Assembly: GCF_000717715.1 (NCBI RefSeq)
Contig: NZ_JOAI01000001.1
Span: forward strand, 186,001-250,000
Reading direction: 5' to 3'
DNA from: Streptomyces sp. NRRL B-24484
GTDB lineage: Bacteria; Actinomycetota; Actinomycetes; Streptomycetales; Streptomycetaceae
Length of the DNA stretch: 64,000 nt
Within the stretch, counting starts at the first letter, position 1; every line of letters starts with the position of its first letter. The notes below the pieces were generated by a model. The model was not told the DNA's origin. It did not search any database and saw only the letters and a program-made list of their open reading frames with translations. A program made the translations under genes and the position numbers. Below, one piece after another: positions 55,911 through 64,000 of the stretch.

Positions 55911-56057
55911 ATGACCCCCGTCCGCACCGCCCTGGTCCTCGCCGCCGCCGTCTGCGGTCTGCTGCTGGGCACCGCGGGAGCCGCCTCCGCGTGCGGCCCG
56001 CTCGACGTCGCCGCCGGCCTGGCCCCGGGCTTCGGCAACGCCTGCGTCAACCGCTGA
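55911..56057 (+). CDS. Small secreted chaplin-like peptide
   Basis: A 48-residue exported peptide. The signal sequence is MTPVRTALVLAAAVCGLLLG followed by TAGAASA; cleavage after ASA would release CGPLDVAAGLAPGFGNACVNR. This 21-residue mature form matches the end of the chaplin domain, which as I recall reads about CGNSVNVVGLLNPAFGNTCVN, including both cysteines and the FGNxCVN ending, but lacks the first part of the domain. Chaplins coat aerial hyphae and spores. ATG at 55911 has GAAGGGA upstream. It converges with an MMPL gene. Confidence 0.65.
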   Translation: MTPVRTALVLAAAVCGLLLGTAGAASACGPLDVAAGLAPGFGNACVNR

Positions 56058-56082
56058 CCGGACGGCCCCGCCGGGGCCGCGT

Positions 56083-58341
56083 TCAGCGGGCCAGCGCGAC
56101 CTGCTCCGCCTCGACCTCGGCCTCGACCCCGACCTGCTCCGCCTCGGCGCGCTGCCCGGGCAGCACCGCCCGCGCGCCGAGCGGCGGCAGTTCCACGTGC
56201 TCGCTCAGCCCGATCTTCCGGTGCAGCCTGCGCAGCGGCGCCGGCGCCCACCAGTTGAACTCGCCGGCCAGGCTCATCGCGGCCGGCACCAGCAGGCACC
56301 GCACCAGGGTCGCGTCCACCGCGACGGCCACCGCGAGGGCGATGCCCATCTGCTTGACCATGAGCATCTGCCCGGCGGCGAACCCGGCGAAGACGATCAC
56401 CATCAGCAGCGCCGCCGAGGTGATGATCTTGCCGCTGCGCTGCAGGCCGAGCTGGACGGACCGGGTGCAGCCGTGCCCCTGGTCGTACAGCTCCTTGATC
56501 CGGGCGAGCAGGAAGACCTCGTAGTCCATCGAGAGCCCGAACGCGAAGGCGAAGACCAGGACCGGGACGAAGGTCTCCAGCCCGCCCGAGGGGGTGAAGC
56601 CGAGCAGGCCGCTGAACCAGCCGTGCTGGAAGACCATGGTCAGCGCGCCGAGCGAGGCGCCCAGCGACAGCAGGTTCATCAGCAGCGCCTTGACCGGCAT
56701 CACCACCGACCCGGTCATCAGGAACAGCAGCACCAGGGTGCCGAACGCGACCAGGCCGAGCGCCCAGGGCCCGCGGGTGGCGACCTCGTGCTGGAAGTCG
56801 GCGACCGAGGCCGCGTCGCCGGTGACGTAGGTGGTGAGCCCGCCGCGGTGGTCCCGCAGCTCGCCGACGACCTTCTTGGCCTGGGCGCCCTGCGGGTCGC
56901 CCTTCACCAGCACGTCGACGGTGGTGAGGCCGTCGCCGACCGGGGTGACCGCGCGGACACCGGCGACGCCCGGCAGCCCGGCGACCACGTCGTCGGCGTA
57001 CGCCTGCGCGGTCTTCTGGTCGCTCTTCACGACCACGGTGATCGGGGCGGCGGCCTGCTCGGGGAAGCGCTGCGCGACGGTGTCGGCGACCTGCCGGGAG
57101 GCGAAGGACTTGGGCAGCACGTCGGCGCCGGAGCTGCGCGGGTGGGCGCCGAGGAAGGGCGCGCCGGCCGCGGTCAGCAGCGCCACGCAGATCAGCATCA
57201 CCGGCAGCGCGCGCTTCTGGACGCGCCGCACCGTCCGCGAGAAGAAGCCCTCGTCGGGCACCGGCTCGGTCGGCGCCTTGATCCTCCGGCCGACGAAGCC
57301 CAGCAGCGCCGGGACGAGGGTGAGGGCGGCCGCGGCCGCGATCACCACGACGCTCACACCGGCCACGCCGACCGCACGGAACACCGGGCTGGTGAAGACG
57401 AACAGGCCGGACAGGGCGACCGCGACGGTCAGCCCGGAGAAGGCGACGGTGCGCCCGGCGGTGGCCGCGGTGCGCTCCACGGCCTGCGCGACGGTGGCAC
57501 CGTGGCCCCGCTCCTCGCGGAAGCGGTTGACCATCAGCAGCGCGTAGTCGATGGAGAGTCCGAGGCCGAGCACGGTGGCGATCGGCAGCACGCTGGTGTC
57601 GATGTCCATGATCCGGCTGAAGCCGAACATGGCGAGCAGCGCGCCGCCGACCGAGGCGATCGCGCCGATGCCCGGCAGGCCGGCCGCGGCGAGGCCGCCG
57701 AAGACCAGCACCATGACGATCAGGGTCAGCGGCAGGGTGACGATCTCGCCGAAGCGGGTGTCCTTCTCGGTCTGCGCCTTGACCTCCTGCTCCAGCACGA
57801 GGTCGCCGCCGACGGTCACATGGGTGCCGGCCGCGTCGATCGCGTCCAGCCGCTCGGTCACGGCGTCCAGCTGCGCGGGGGTCGAGGCGTCGGCCATCCG
57901 TACGGCGACGAGGCTCGCTCGGCCGTCCGCGGCGGCCATGCCCGGGGTGCCCGAGTAGGCGTCGGCCACCGAGACCACGCCCGGCAGGTGGGAGATCTCG
58001 GCGGTCGCGGCGGTGACCGCGGCCCGTACCTTCTCGTCGGTGACCGGCGAGCCGTCCACCACGGCGGTGACGGTGCCCTTGACCGGATCCGCGGCCTGGA
58101 CGGCGGCGGTGCCGCGGGCGGCCTCGGAGCCGCCGGAGCCGCCGCCGGCGACCGTCCCCTCGAAGACCCGGCCGCCGATCAGCACGCCGGCCGCGAGGAC
58201 GAGCGCCCAGAAGGCGAGCACCCAGCGGCGGTGGCGGAAGCACGCCCGGCCGAGGGCTGCGAGCCGCCCGCCGACACGGTGGTCGGCGGGCGCGGGCACG
58301 GCGGCGGGGGAAGGCGATGCGGCAGCGAGGGGATTGCGCAT
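56083..58341 (-). CDS. MMPL-family RND transporter
   Basis: A 752-residue MMPL exporter, the third in the window. TM1 is WVLAFWALVLAAGVLIGG. The first block contains VLGLGLSIDYALLMVNRFREE and the second FVPVLVFAFAFGLSMDYEVFLLARIKE, the two proton-relay DY motifs, with VVKSDQKTAQAYADDVVAG in the second extracytoplasmic loop. The C-terminal tail is cytoplasmic and acidic (EAEQVGVEAEVEAEQ). ATG at 58341 follows GAAAGG. No regulator lies beside it. A short dyad lies about 50 bp upstream. Confidence 0.92.
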   Translation of the reverse strand: MRNPLAAASPSPAAVPAPADHRVGGRLAALGRACFRHRRWVLAFWALVLAAGVLIGGRVFEGTVAGGGSGGSEAARGTAAVQAADPVKGTVTAVVDGSPVTDEKVRAAVTAATAEISHLPGVVSVADAYSGTPGMAAADGRASLVAVRMADASTPAQLDAVTERLDAIDAAGTHVTVGGDLVLEQEVKAQTEKDTRFGEIVTLPLTLIVMVLVFGGLAAAGLPGIGAIASVGGALLAMFGFSRIMDIDTSVLPIATVLGLGLSIDYALLMVNRFREERGHGATVAQAVERTAATAGRTVAFSGLTVAVALSGLFVFTSPVFRAVGVAGVSVVVIAAAAALTLVPALLGFVGRRIKAPTEPVPDEGFFSRTVRRVQKRALPVMLICVALLTAAGAPFLGAHPRSSGADVLPKSFASRQVADTVAQRFPEQAAAPITVVVKSDQKTAQAYADDVVAGLPGVAGVRAVTPVGDGLTTVDVLVKGDPQGAQAKKVVGELRDHRGGLTTYVTGDAASVADFQHEVATRGPWALGLVAFGTLVLLFLMTGSVVMPVKALLMNLLSLGASLGALTMVFQHGWFSGLLGFTPSGGLETFVPVLVFAFAFGLSMDYEVFLLARIKELYDQGHGCTRSVQLGLQRSGKIITSAALLMVIVFAGFAAGQMLMVKQMGIALAVAVAVDATLVRCLLVPAAMSLAGEFNWWAPAPLRRLHRKIGLSEHVELPPLGARAVLPGQRAEAEQVGVEAEVEAEQVALAR

Positions 58342-58388
58342 GAAGGAGCCTTTCGGGCAGTTCCCCTCAATGTAGGCGCAAAGTCCGA

Positions 58389-58405
58389 TTCGTCCTATAG
58401 ACGGA
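58389..58405. promoter_or_regulatory. Short dyad upstream of the MMPL gene
   Basis: ATTCGTC-CTATA-GACGGAT is a 6-of-7 inverted repeat centred on CTATA, just upstream of the MMPL start. TATAGG on the minus strand within it could be a -10 element. This is a typical place for a repressor operator, though the evidence is only the sequence symmetry. Confidence 0.4.
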
Positions 58406-58468
58406 TGATGAGCCCCATCTCACAATTCCTGTGACGTAAGCGACATATAAGAAATAGCGGACAACAAA

Positions 58469-58508
58469 GCGGAACCCCCGCCCGGTCGATGCCGGGCGGG
58501 GGTTCCGC
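58469..58508. terminator. Strong terminator after rpsA
   Basis: GCGGAACCCCCGCCCGG (58469-58485) pairs perfectly with CCGGGCGGGGGTTCCGC (58492-58508) around TCGATG, a 17-bp stem. On the minus strand it is followed by TTTGTTGTCC. It lies 38 bp after the rpsA stop and ends that abundant message. Confidence 0.92.
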
Positions 58509-58545
58509 CTGCTACTGCTCAGCCCTCAGGCTGCGCGCACTGCGA

Positions 58546-60036
58546 TCAGCTCTGGCCGCCGGCCAGCTTCTCGCGGAGCGCGGCGAGCGCCTCGTCCGAA
58601 GCGAGAGCGCCGGAGCCCTCGTCGCTGCTGGAGGAGTACGAGCCGCCACCGGAGACCGGGGCCTCCTCGCCGGCCTCGGCGGCAGCCGCGGCGTCGGCCT
58701 CACGGCTCTTGATGACCTGGGCCTGGTGCTGCTCGAAGCGGGCCTGGGCCTCGGCGTACTGCCGCTCCCACTCCTCGCGCTGCTTCTCGAAGCCGGGCAG
58801 CCAGTCGTTCGCCTCGGGGTCGAAGCCCTCCGGGTAGATGTAGTTGCCCTGGTCGTCGTAGGACGCGGCCATGCCGTACAGGGTCGGGTCGAACTCGACC
58901 GACGCCGGGTCGGCACCGAGGGACTCGTTGGCCTGCTTCAGCGAGAGGCTGATGCGACGACGCTCGAGGTCGATGTCGATGACCTTGACGAAGATCTCGT
59001 CGCCGACCTGGACGACCTGCTCCGGGATCTCGACGTGGCGCTCGGCCAGCTCCGAGATGTGGACCAGGCCCTCGATGCCCTCGTCCACGCGGACGAACGC
59101 ACCGAACGGAACCAGCTTGGTGACCTTGCCGGGGACGACCTGGCCGATCTGGTGCGTCCGGGCGAACTGCTGCCACGGGTCCTCCTGGGTCGCCTTCAGC
59201 GACAGGGAGACACGCTCGCGGTCCATGTCGACGTCGAGGACCTCGACGGTGACCTCCTGGCCCACCTCGACGACCTCGGACGGGTGGTCGATGTGCTTCC
59301 AGGACAGCTCGGAGACGTGCACCAGGCCGTCGACGCCACCCAGGTCCACGAAGGCACCGAAGTTGACGATCGAGGAGACGACGCCGGAGCGCACCTGGCC
59401 CTTCTGGAGGGTGGTGAGGAAGGTCTGGCGGACCTCGCTCTGGGTCTGCTCCAGCCAGGCACGGCGGGACAGGACCACGTTGTTGCGGTTCTTGTCCAGC
59501 TCGATGATCTTGGCCTCGAGCTCCTTGCCGACGTACGGCTGGAGGTCGCGGACGCGGCGCATCTCGACCAGCGAGGCCGGCAGGAAGCCGCGGAGGCCGA
59601 TGTCGAGGATGAGACCACCCTTGACGACCTCGATGACGGTACCGGTGACGATGCCGTCCTCTTCCTTGATCTTCTCGATCGTGCCCCAGGCACGCTCGTA
59701 CTGAGCGCGCTTCTTGGACAGGATGAGGCGACCCTCCTTGTCCTCCTTCTGGAGAACCAGGGCCTCGATGTTGTCGCCGACGGAGACAACCTCGTGGGGG
59801 TCGACGTCGTGCTTGATCGAGAGCTCGCGGGACGGGATGACACCCTCGGTCTTGTAACCGATGTCGAGGAGCACCTCGTCACGGTCGACCTTCACGATGA
59901 CGCCCTCAACGATGTCGCCGTCGTTGAAGTACTTGATGGTCTCGTCAATGGCGGCGAGGAAGGCCTCGGCGTCGCCGATGTCGTTGACCGCAACCTGCGG
60001 GGTGGTGCTGACAGAGGTGTCGGTGGGGCTCGTCAT
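58546..60036 (-). CDS. rpsA: 30S ribosomal protein S1
   Basis: A 496-residue RNA-binding ribosomal protein that helps mRNAs reach the decoding site. Four S1 motifs are visible, starting near residues 36 (GDIVEGVIVKVDRDEVLLDIG), 120, 205 (GQVRSGVVSSIVNFGAFVDLG) and 290 (GQVVPGKVTKLVPFGAFVRV), followed by an acidic, glutamine- and serine-rich tail typical of actinobacteria. ATG at 60036 gives MTSPTDTSVSTTPQVAVNDIG. No strong ribosome site precedes it, which is common for this gene. It has a clear promoter and a leader of about 210 bases. Confidence 0.97.
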   Translation of the reverse strand: MTSPTDTSVSTTPQVAVNDIGDAEAFLAAIDETIKYFNDGDIVEGVIVKVDRDEVLLDIGYKTEGVIPSRELSIKHDVDPHEVVSVGDNIEALVLQKEDKEGRLILSKKRAQYERAWGTIEKIKEEDGIVTGTVIEVVKGGLILDIGLRGFLPASLVEMRRVRDLQPYVGKELEAKIIELDKNRNNVVLSRRAWLEQTQSEVRQTFLTTLQKGQVRSGVVSSIVNFGAFVDLGGVDGLVHVSELSWKHIDHPSEVVEVGQEVTVEVLDVDMDRERVSLSLKATQEDPWQQFARTHQIGQVVPGKVTKLVPFGAFVRVDEGIEGLVHISELAERHVEIPEQVVQVGDEIFVKVIDIDLERRRISLSLKQANESLGADPASVEFDPTLYGMAASYDDQGNYIYPEGFDPEANDWLPGFEKQREEWERQYAEAQARFEQHQAQVIKSREADAAAAAEAGEEAPVSGGGSYSSSSDEGSGALASDEALAALREKLAGGQS

Positions 60037-60253
60037 TAGGAAAAGGGCTCCGGTACGGACATGAAGTCGTAGGTAATGCCACGCGGAGGGCCCGTATCGC
60101 TCCCACCGAAAGCCGGACAGCCAAGAACACGGCGCACCGACCCCCATGAGAAATCCTGAAGGACAGGTGTCCGTCTTGCAGACCGTGGGGTCTTCGACAG
60201 ATGCGAGCGCGACCTGCTCCGTCCGAGGCGCGCAGGCCCGCAGCGCAACTTGT

Positions 60254-60282
60254 AGCATACGGGGACAGCCGGGCACGGTCAA
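60254..60282 (-). promoter_or_regulatory. rpsA housekeeping promoter
   Basis: On the minus strand TTGACC (60282-60277) and TATGCT (60259-60254) are separated by 17 bp, an excellent vegetative sigma promoter. Transcription would start near 60247, leaving a leader of about 210 bases before rpsA. The leader contains GGACA/TGTCC and GACC/GGTC pairs and could host S1 feedback control. The rest of the rpsA-methyltransferase gap (60283-60469) shows no gene. Confidence 0.85.
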
Positions 60283-60469
60283 CGCGAAGAGCGTCGAGAC
60301 CGGTGGAGGCCGGGATGGATCAGGCCATATCCTCCAACAGCGCACCAGAACGGCGGCTGTCGCAGGGGGATGTCCCCGGATGCCACCACCCCGACCCGGT
60401 CCCGTACGGAGCCGGTTCACGGCAGCGGCGCTTCCGCACCCCACACCCTACGCGACGGGCCTCAGCATC

Positions 60470-61351
60470 GTGACCACCACCCCCGACCACTTCGCCGACG
60501 ACGACCGTGACCGGCACGGGCAAGGCGACCACGGCGACCACGGCGAGGAGGACGACGCCGTGCGGCGCACGGCCGGCCCCGGCGAGTCCAGCCGGGCCAG
60601 CCGCCACTGGTGGGACCGGAACGCCGACGAGTACCAGGACGAGCACGGCGCCTTCCTCGGCGACGACCGCTTCACCTGGTGCCCCGAGGGCCTCGACGAG
60701 GCCGACGCCCGGCTGCTCGGCGACCCCGCCGCGCTGAAGGGCCTCGACGTGCTGGAGATCGGCGCCGGCGCCGCCCAGTGCTCCCGCTGGCTCGCCGCCC
60801 GCGGCGCCCGCCCGGTCGCGCTCGACATCTCCTTCCGCCAGCTGCAGCACTCCCGGCGGATCGACCTCGTCCGCGGCGGCGACCCCGTCGCCGTCGTCCA
60901 GGCCGACGCCGCGGTGCTGCCCTTCGCCGACGGCTCCTTCGACCTCGCCTGCTCCGCCTACGGCGCGGTGCCGTTCTCCGCCGACACCGGCGCCCTGATG
61001 CGCGAGGTCCACCGGGTGCTGCGGCCCGGCGCCCGCTGGGTCTTCTCGGTGACCCACCCGATCCGCTGGGCCTTCCCCGACGAGCCCGGCGTCGAGGGCC
61101 TCACCGCCACCGCCTCGTACTTCGACCGCACCCCCTACGTCGAGCAGGACGAGCAGGGCCGCGCGACCTACGTCGAGCACCACCGCACCCTCGGCGACCG
61201 GGTCCGCGAGCTCAGCACCGCCGGCTTCCGGCTGCTCGACCTCGTCGAGCCGGAGTGGCCCGAGGGCCTCGACCAGGAGTGGGGCGGCTGGTCGCCGCTG
61301 CGCGGCCGGCTGATCCCCGGCACCGCGATCTTCGTCGCGCAGCGGGGCTGA
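60470..61351 (+). CDS. SAM-dependent methyltransferase
   Basis: A 293-residue class I methyltransferase. After an acidic, His/Asp-rich leader the core starts SRHWWDRNADEYQDEHGAFLG, with the SAM-binding DVLEIGAGAAQCSRWLAARG, VALDISFRQL and ADAAVLPFADGSFDLACSAYGAVPF in order. The C-terminal part ends WSPLRGRLIPGTAIFVAQRG. The substrate is unknown; the fold resembles ubiquinone/menaquinone-type and small-molecule methyltransferases. GTG at 60470 is chosen because upstream sequence in the same frame is the rpsA promoter region. hrpB follows 6 bp after the stop. Confidence 0.87.
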   Translation: MTTTPDHFADDDRDRHGQGDHGDHGEEDDAVRRTAGPGESSRASRHWWDRNADEYQDEHGAFLGDDRFTWCPEGLDEADARLLGDPAALKGLDVLEIGAGAAQCSRWLAARGARPVALDISFRQLQHSRRIDLVRGGDPVAVVQADAAVLPFADGSFDLACSAYGAVPFSADTGALMREVHRVLRPGARWVFSVTHPIRWAFPDEPGVEGLTATASYFDRTPYVEQDEQGRATYVEHHRTLGDRVRELSTAGFRLLDLVEPEWPEGLDQEWGGWSPLRGRLIPGTAIFVAQRG

Positions 61352-61357
61352 CCGCCG

Positions 61358-63853
61358 GTGCGTCCCGCCGGCCTCGAACTGCCCGTCCGCACCGCCGTCC
61401 CGCCGCTGCAGCGCGCCCTCGCCGGGCACGGCGCCGCGGTGCTCGCCGCACCGCCGGGATCCGGCAAGACCACCCTCGTCCCGCTGGCGCTCGCCGGGCT
61501 CGCCGAGGGCCTGCCCGGACCCGCCCGCCGCGTCCTGGTCGCCGAGCCCCGCCGGCTCGCGGTGCGCGCCGCGGCCCGCCGGATGGCCTGGCTGCTCGGC
61601 GGCGCCGTCGGCGAGCAGGTCGGCCTCACCGTCCGCGGCGAGCGGAAGGTCGGGCCGCGGACGGTGGTCGAGGTGGTCACCACCGGCGTCCTGCTGCAAC
61701 GGCTGCAGCGCGACCCGGAGCTGCCCGGCGTCGACGCCGTCGTCCTCGACGAGTGCCACGAGCGGCACCTGGACGCCGACACCGCGCTGGCCTTCCTGCT
61801 CGACGTCCGGGCGGCGCTGCGGCCGGAGCTGCAGCTGGTGTGCGCCTCCGCGACGTCCGACACGGCGGCCTGGGCTGAGCTGCTCGGCGGCGCGCCGGTG
61901 GTCGAGGCGCACGGCGTCTCCCACCCGGTCGAGGTGGTGCGGGCGCCGCCGCCGCGCGCCGTCCGGCCGCCGCACGGCACCCGGACGGATCCGCTGCTGC
62001 TCGACCACGTCGCCGCCACCGTCCGCCGGGCGCTCGCCGAACGCGAGGGCGACGTGCTCTGCTTCCTGCCCGGCGTCGGCGAGATCGCCCGGGTCGCCGG
62101 GCTGCTCGGCACCGGCACCGAGGTCCTGCAGCTGCACGGGCGGGCGCCGCAGGCCGTCCAGGACGCCGCGCTCACCCCCGGCGGGCGGCGCCGCGTCGTG
62201 CTCGCCACCTCGGTCGCCGAGTCCTCGCTGACGGTGCCGGGCGTGCGGATCGTCGTCGACTCCGGTCTCGCCCGGGAGCCGCGCACCGACCACGCCCGCG
62301 GCCTCGCCGGGCTGGTCACCGTCCGTGCCTCGCTCGCCGCCGCCCGGCAGCGCGCCGGCCGGGCCGGCCGCGAGGGCCCCGGCACCGTCTACCGGTGCTG
62401 GGCCGAGGCCGAGGACGCCCGCGCGCAGCCCTTCCCCACGCCCGAGATCGGCCTCGCCGACCTCACCGGCTTCGCCCTGCAGGCGGCCTGCTGGGGCGAC
62501 CCGGACGCCCGCGGCCTCGCCCTGCCCGACCCGCCGCCCACCGGCGCGATGGCCGCCGCCCGCGAGACCCTGCGGGCCCTCGGCGCCGTGGACGCCGACG
62601 GCAGGGCCACCGACCGCGGCCGCCGGATCGTCCGCACGGGCCTGCACCCCCGGCTCGCCCGCGCCCTCCTCGACGGCACCGAGCTGGTCGGCGCCCGGCG
62701 CGCCGCCGAGCTCGTCGCCCTGCTCTCCGAGGAGCCGCCGCGCGCCCTCGGCGACGACCTGCTCGCCGTCTGGCGGACCGTCCGCGGCGCCGACGACCCG
62801 TACGCCCGCCGCTGGCGGGACGAGACCCGGCGGCTGCGGCAGGACGGCACCGGGCCCGCCGGGGTGGCCGACGAGGCCGCGGCCGGGCTGGTCGTCGCGC
62901 TCGCCCACCCCGAACGGATCGCCCGGGCCCGCGGCGGCGACCGCGGCTACCTGATGGCCTCCGGCACCGCCGCGGAGCTCGGCCCCGGTTCGCTGCTCGG
63001 CGGCGCCGAGTGGCTCGCGGTCGCGGTGGCCGACCGCCCGGCGGGCTCGCCGTCCGCCCGGGTGCAGCGGGCCGTCGCCCTGGACGAGGCCACCGCCCGG
63101 CGGGCCGGCGCCGCCCTGGTGACCGAACGCGAGGAGGTGCACTGGTCGGCCCGCGAGGGCGGGCTCACCGCCCGGCGGGTCGCCCGGCTCGGCGCGGTCG
63201 AGCTGACCGCGGCGCCGCTCACCGACCCGGACCCGGTGCTGGTGCGGGCCGCCCTGCTGGACGGCCTCGCCCGGGAGGGCGTCGGCACCCTGCTCAGCTG
63301 GCCGCCGGCCGCGGACGGGCTGCGGGAGCGGCTGGCCTTCCTGCACCGCGTGCTCGGCGACCCGTGGCCGGACGTCTCCGACGACGCCCTGCTGGAGCGG
63401 GCCGGCGACTGGCTGGAACCGGAGCTCTCGCGGGCCCGGCGGCGGGCCGACCTCGGCCGGATCGACACCGCCGCCGCCCTGCAGCGGCTGCTGCCCTGGG
63501 CGGGCGGCGAGGCCGGCCGACTGGACGAGCTGGCGCCCGAGCGGATCGCCGTCCCGAGCGGATCGCGGATCCGGGTGGACTACTCCGGCGAGCGTCCCGT
63601 CCTCGCCGTGAAGCTCCAGGAACTGTTCGGCTGGCAGGCGGCGCCGGCGCTGGCGGGCGGTCGCGTCCCGCTCACCGTGCACCTGCTCTCCCCCGCCGGC
63701 CGCCCGGCAGCGGTCACCGGCGACCTCGCGTCCTTCTGGCGGGACGGCTACCGGGCCGTCCGCGCCGACCTCCGCGGCCGCTACCCCCGCCACCCCTGGC
63801 CGGAGGACCCCACCACCGCCGAGCCCACCCGCCGGGCCAACCCGCGCAAGTGA
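61358..63853 (+). CDS. hrpB: ATP-dependent helicase HrpB
   Basis: An 831-residue DExH-box helicase. RecA1 has Walker A APPGSGKTT, EPRRLA, TTGVLL and the Walker B DECHERH (DEAH-box variant); RecA2 has VLCFLPGVGEI, VLATSVAESSLTVPGV and the arginine-finger QRAGRAGREGPG. The C-terminal region with DELAPERIAVPSGSRIRVDYS and PVLAVKLQELFGW is the HrpB-specific domain, which separates it from HrpA. GTG at 61358 is 6 bp after the methyltransferase stop, so the two are probably co-transcribed. Biological role of HrpB in actinomycetes is not well established. Confidence 0.93.
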   Translation: MRPAGLELPVRTAVPPLQRALAGHGAAVLAAPPGSGKTTLVPLALAGLAEGLPGPARRVLVAEPRRLAVRAAARRMAWLLGGAVGEQVGLTVRGERKVGPRTVVEVVTTGVLLQRLQRDPELPGVDAVVLDECHERHLDADTALAFLLDVRAALRPELQLVCASATSDTAAWAELLGGAPVVEAHGVSHPVEVVRAPPPRAVRPPHGTRTDPLLLDHVAATVRRALAEREGDVLCFLPGVGEIARVAGLLGTGTEVLQLHGRAPQAVQDAALTPGGRRRVVLATSVAESSLTVPGVRIVVDSGLAREPRTDHARGLAGLVTVRASLAAARQRAGRAGREGPGTVYRCWAEAEDARAQPFPTPEIGLADLTGFALQAACWGDPDARGLALPDPPPTGAMAAARETLRALGAVDADGRATDRGRRIVRTGLHPRLARALLDGTELVGARRAAELVALLSEEPPRALGDDLLAVWRTVRGADDPYARRWRDETRRLRQDGTGPAGVADEAAAGLVVALAHPERIARARGGDRGYLMASGTAAELGPGSLLGGAEWLAVAVADRPAGSPSARVQRAVALDEATARRAGAALVTEREEVHWSAREGGLTARRVARLGAVELTAAPLTDPDPVLVRAALLDGLAREGVGTLLSWPPAADGLRERLAFLHRVLGDPWPDVSDDALLERAGDWLEPELSRARRRADLGRIDTAAALQRLLPWAGGEAGRLDELAPERIAVPSGSRIRVDYSGERPVLAVKLQELFGWQAAPALAGGRVPLTVHLLSPAGRPAAVTGDLASFWRDGYRAVRADLRGRYPRHPWPEDPTTAEPTRRANPRK

Positions 63854-63871
63854 TCGACGGCCCGCCGGTGC

Positions 63872-63891
63872 GCCGGGCGGAGGCGCCCGGC
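63872..63891. terminator. Hairpin after hrpB
   Basis: GCCGGGCG (63872-63879) pairs with CGCCCGGC (63884-63891) around GAGG, shortly after the hrpB stop. No T run follows. It is a plausible terminator between hrpB and the convergent gene at the window's end. Confidence 0.45.
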
Positions 63892-63967
63892 CGGTCCGGG
63901 AGCGGCGGCCCGACGGGATCCGGGCCGTGGGCCCCCGCGAGGCAGCGGTACGCGCTCGACGGCACGC

Positions 63968-64000
63968 CTAGCGGGGCAGCGGGGTGCCGGTCTTCACCGG
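63968..64000 (-). CDS. C-terminal end of a further minus-strand gene
   Basis: A minus-strand frame entering from the right edge ends at a TAG at 63968-63970 and reads PVKTGTPLPR before the stop. Ten residues are too few for a family assignment. The position, convergent with hrpB across a hairpin, and the common GTPLPR-type ending make a real gene end plausible. Confidence 0.35.
   Translation of the reverse strand, partial: PVKTGTPLPR

Noticed and set aside
60320..63793. Very long open frame antisense to hrpB and the methyltransferase
   Set aside because: It is a byproduct of high GC at third positions; its protein is low-complexity Gly/Ala/Arg/Pro with no domain, while hrpB on the other strand has a complete motif set.

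Overview
The window is chromosomal DNA from a high-GC filamentous actinomycete, most likely Streptomycetaceae (Streptomyces or Kitasatospora). The signs are extreme third-position GC, frequent GTG starts, families typical of these genomes (DUF574 methyltransferase, MmyB-type regulator, SAV2148-type HEPN protein, class F sortase, chaplin-like peptide), and a dispersed GC-rich repeat that I know from Streptomyces genomes. No tRNA, rRNA, insertion sequence, prophage, CRISPR array or origin was seen. The genes look like ordinary chromosome, partly conserved core (rpsA, coaE, hrpB) and partly accessory.

Region 1 (1-7190) is an assimilatory sulfur operon on the + strand: cysH (3' end only), cysC, cysD, cysN, a possible 37-residue ORF, a sulfonate/taurine-type ABC importer (binding protein, ATPase, permease) and a sirohydrochlorin chelatase that would serve sirohaem-dependent sulfite reductase. 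Region 2 (7200-11850) holds small unknown proteins, a TetR regulator divergent from a membrane protein, and a secreted SMP-30-like protein divergent from a MmyB-type regulator. Region 3 (11855-13718) is a compact minus-strand cassette resembling type VII secretion substrates: an EspC-like protein, a WXG protein and an unknown third protein. Region 4 (13937-23330) has a DEAD-box RNA helicase, a cold-shock protein, two divergent MMPL transporters sharing direct repeats, an APH-fold kinase and a lipoprotein polysaccharide deacetylase.

Region 5 (23359-33752) carries a DnaQ-like exonuclease, a Tat-exported Dyp peroxidase, a HEPN protein and the trehalose route glgX-treY-treZ. Region 6 (33843-39631) includes an SDR/LysR pair and the most distinctive locus here: a [2Fe-2S] SoxR-like regulator facing a split transketolase plus a metallo-beta-lactamase-fold hydrolase. 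A TTGACC-N19-CAGGCT promoter overlaps a 14-bp palindrome just before the transketolase start. A DUF574 methyltransferase follows. Region 7 (39728-46843) is an alpha-glucoside/maltose-type uptake and hydrolysis locus (GH13 glucosidase, binding protein, two permeases, one with an inserted Cna-B/SdrD-like domain) plus an orphan sugar-binding lipoprotein.

Region 8 (46991-50587) is a PadR-controlled FtsX-type ABC system. Region 9 (50771-64000) holds a TetR regulator, coaE, a phosphodiesterase-like protein, a class F sortase with a secreted partner, an MBL-fold protein divergent from a MarR regulator, a 48-residue chaplin-like secreted peptide, a third MMPL transporter, rpsA with a clear promoter and long leader, a SAM methyltransferase, the helicase hrpB and the tail of one more minus-strand gene. 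All product names rest on motif reading by eye, not on database searches.
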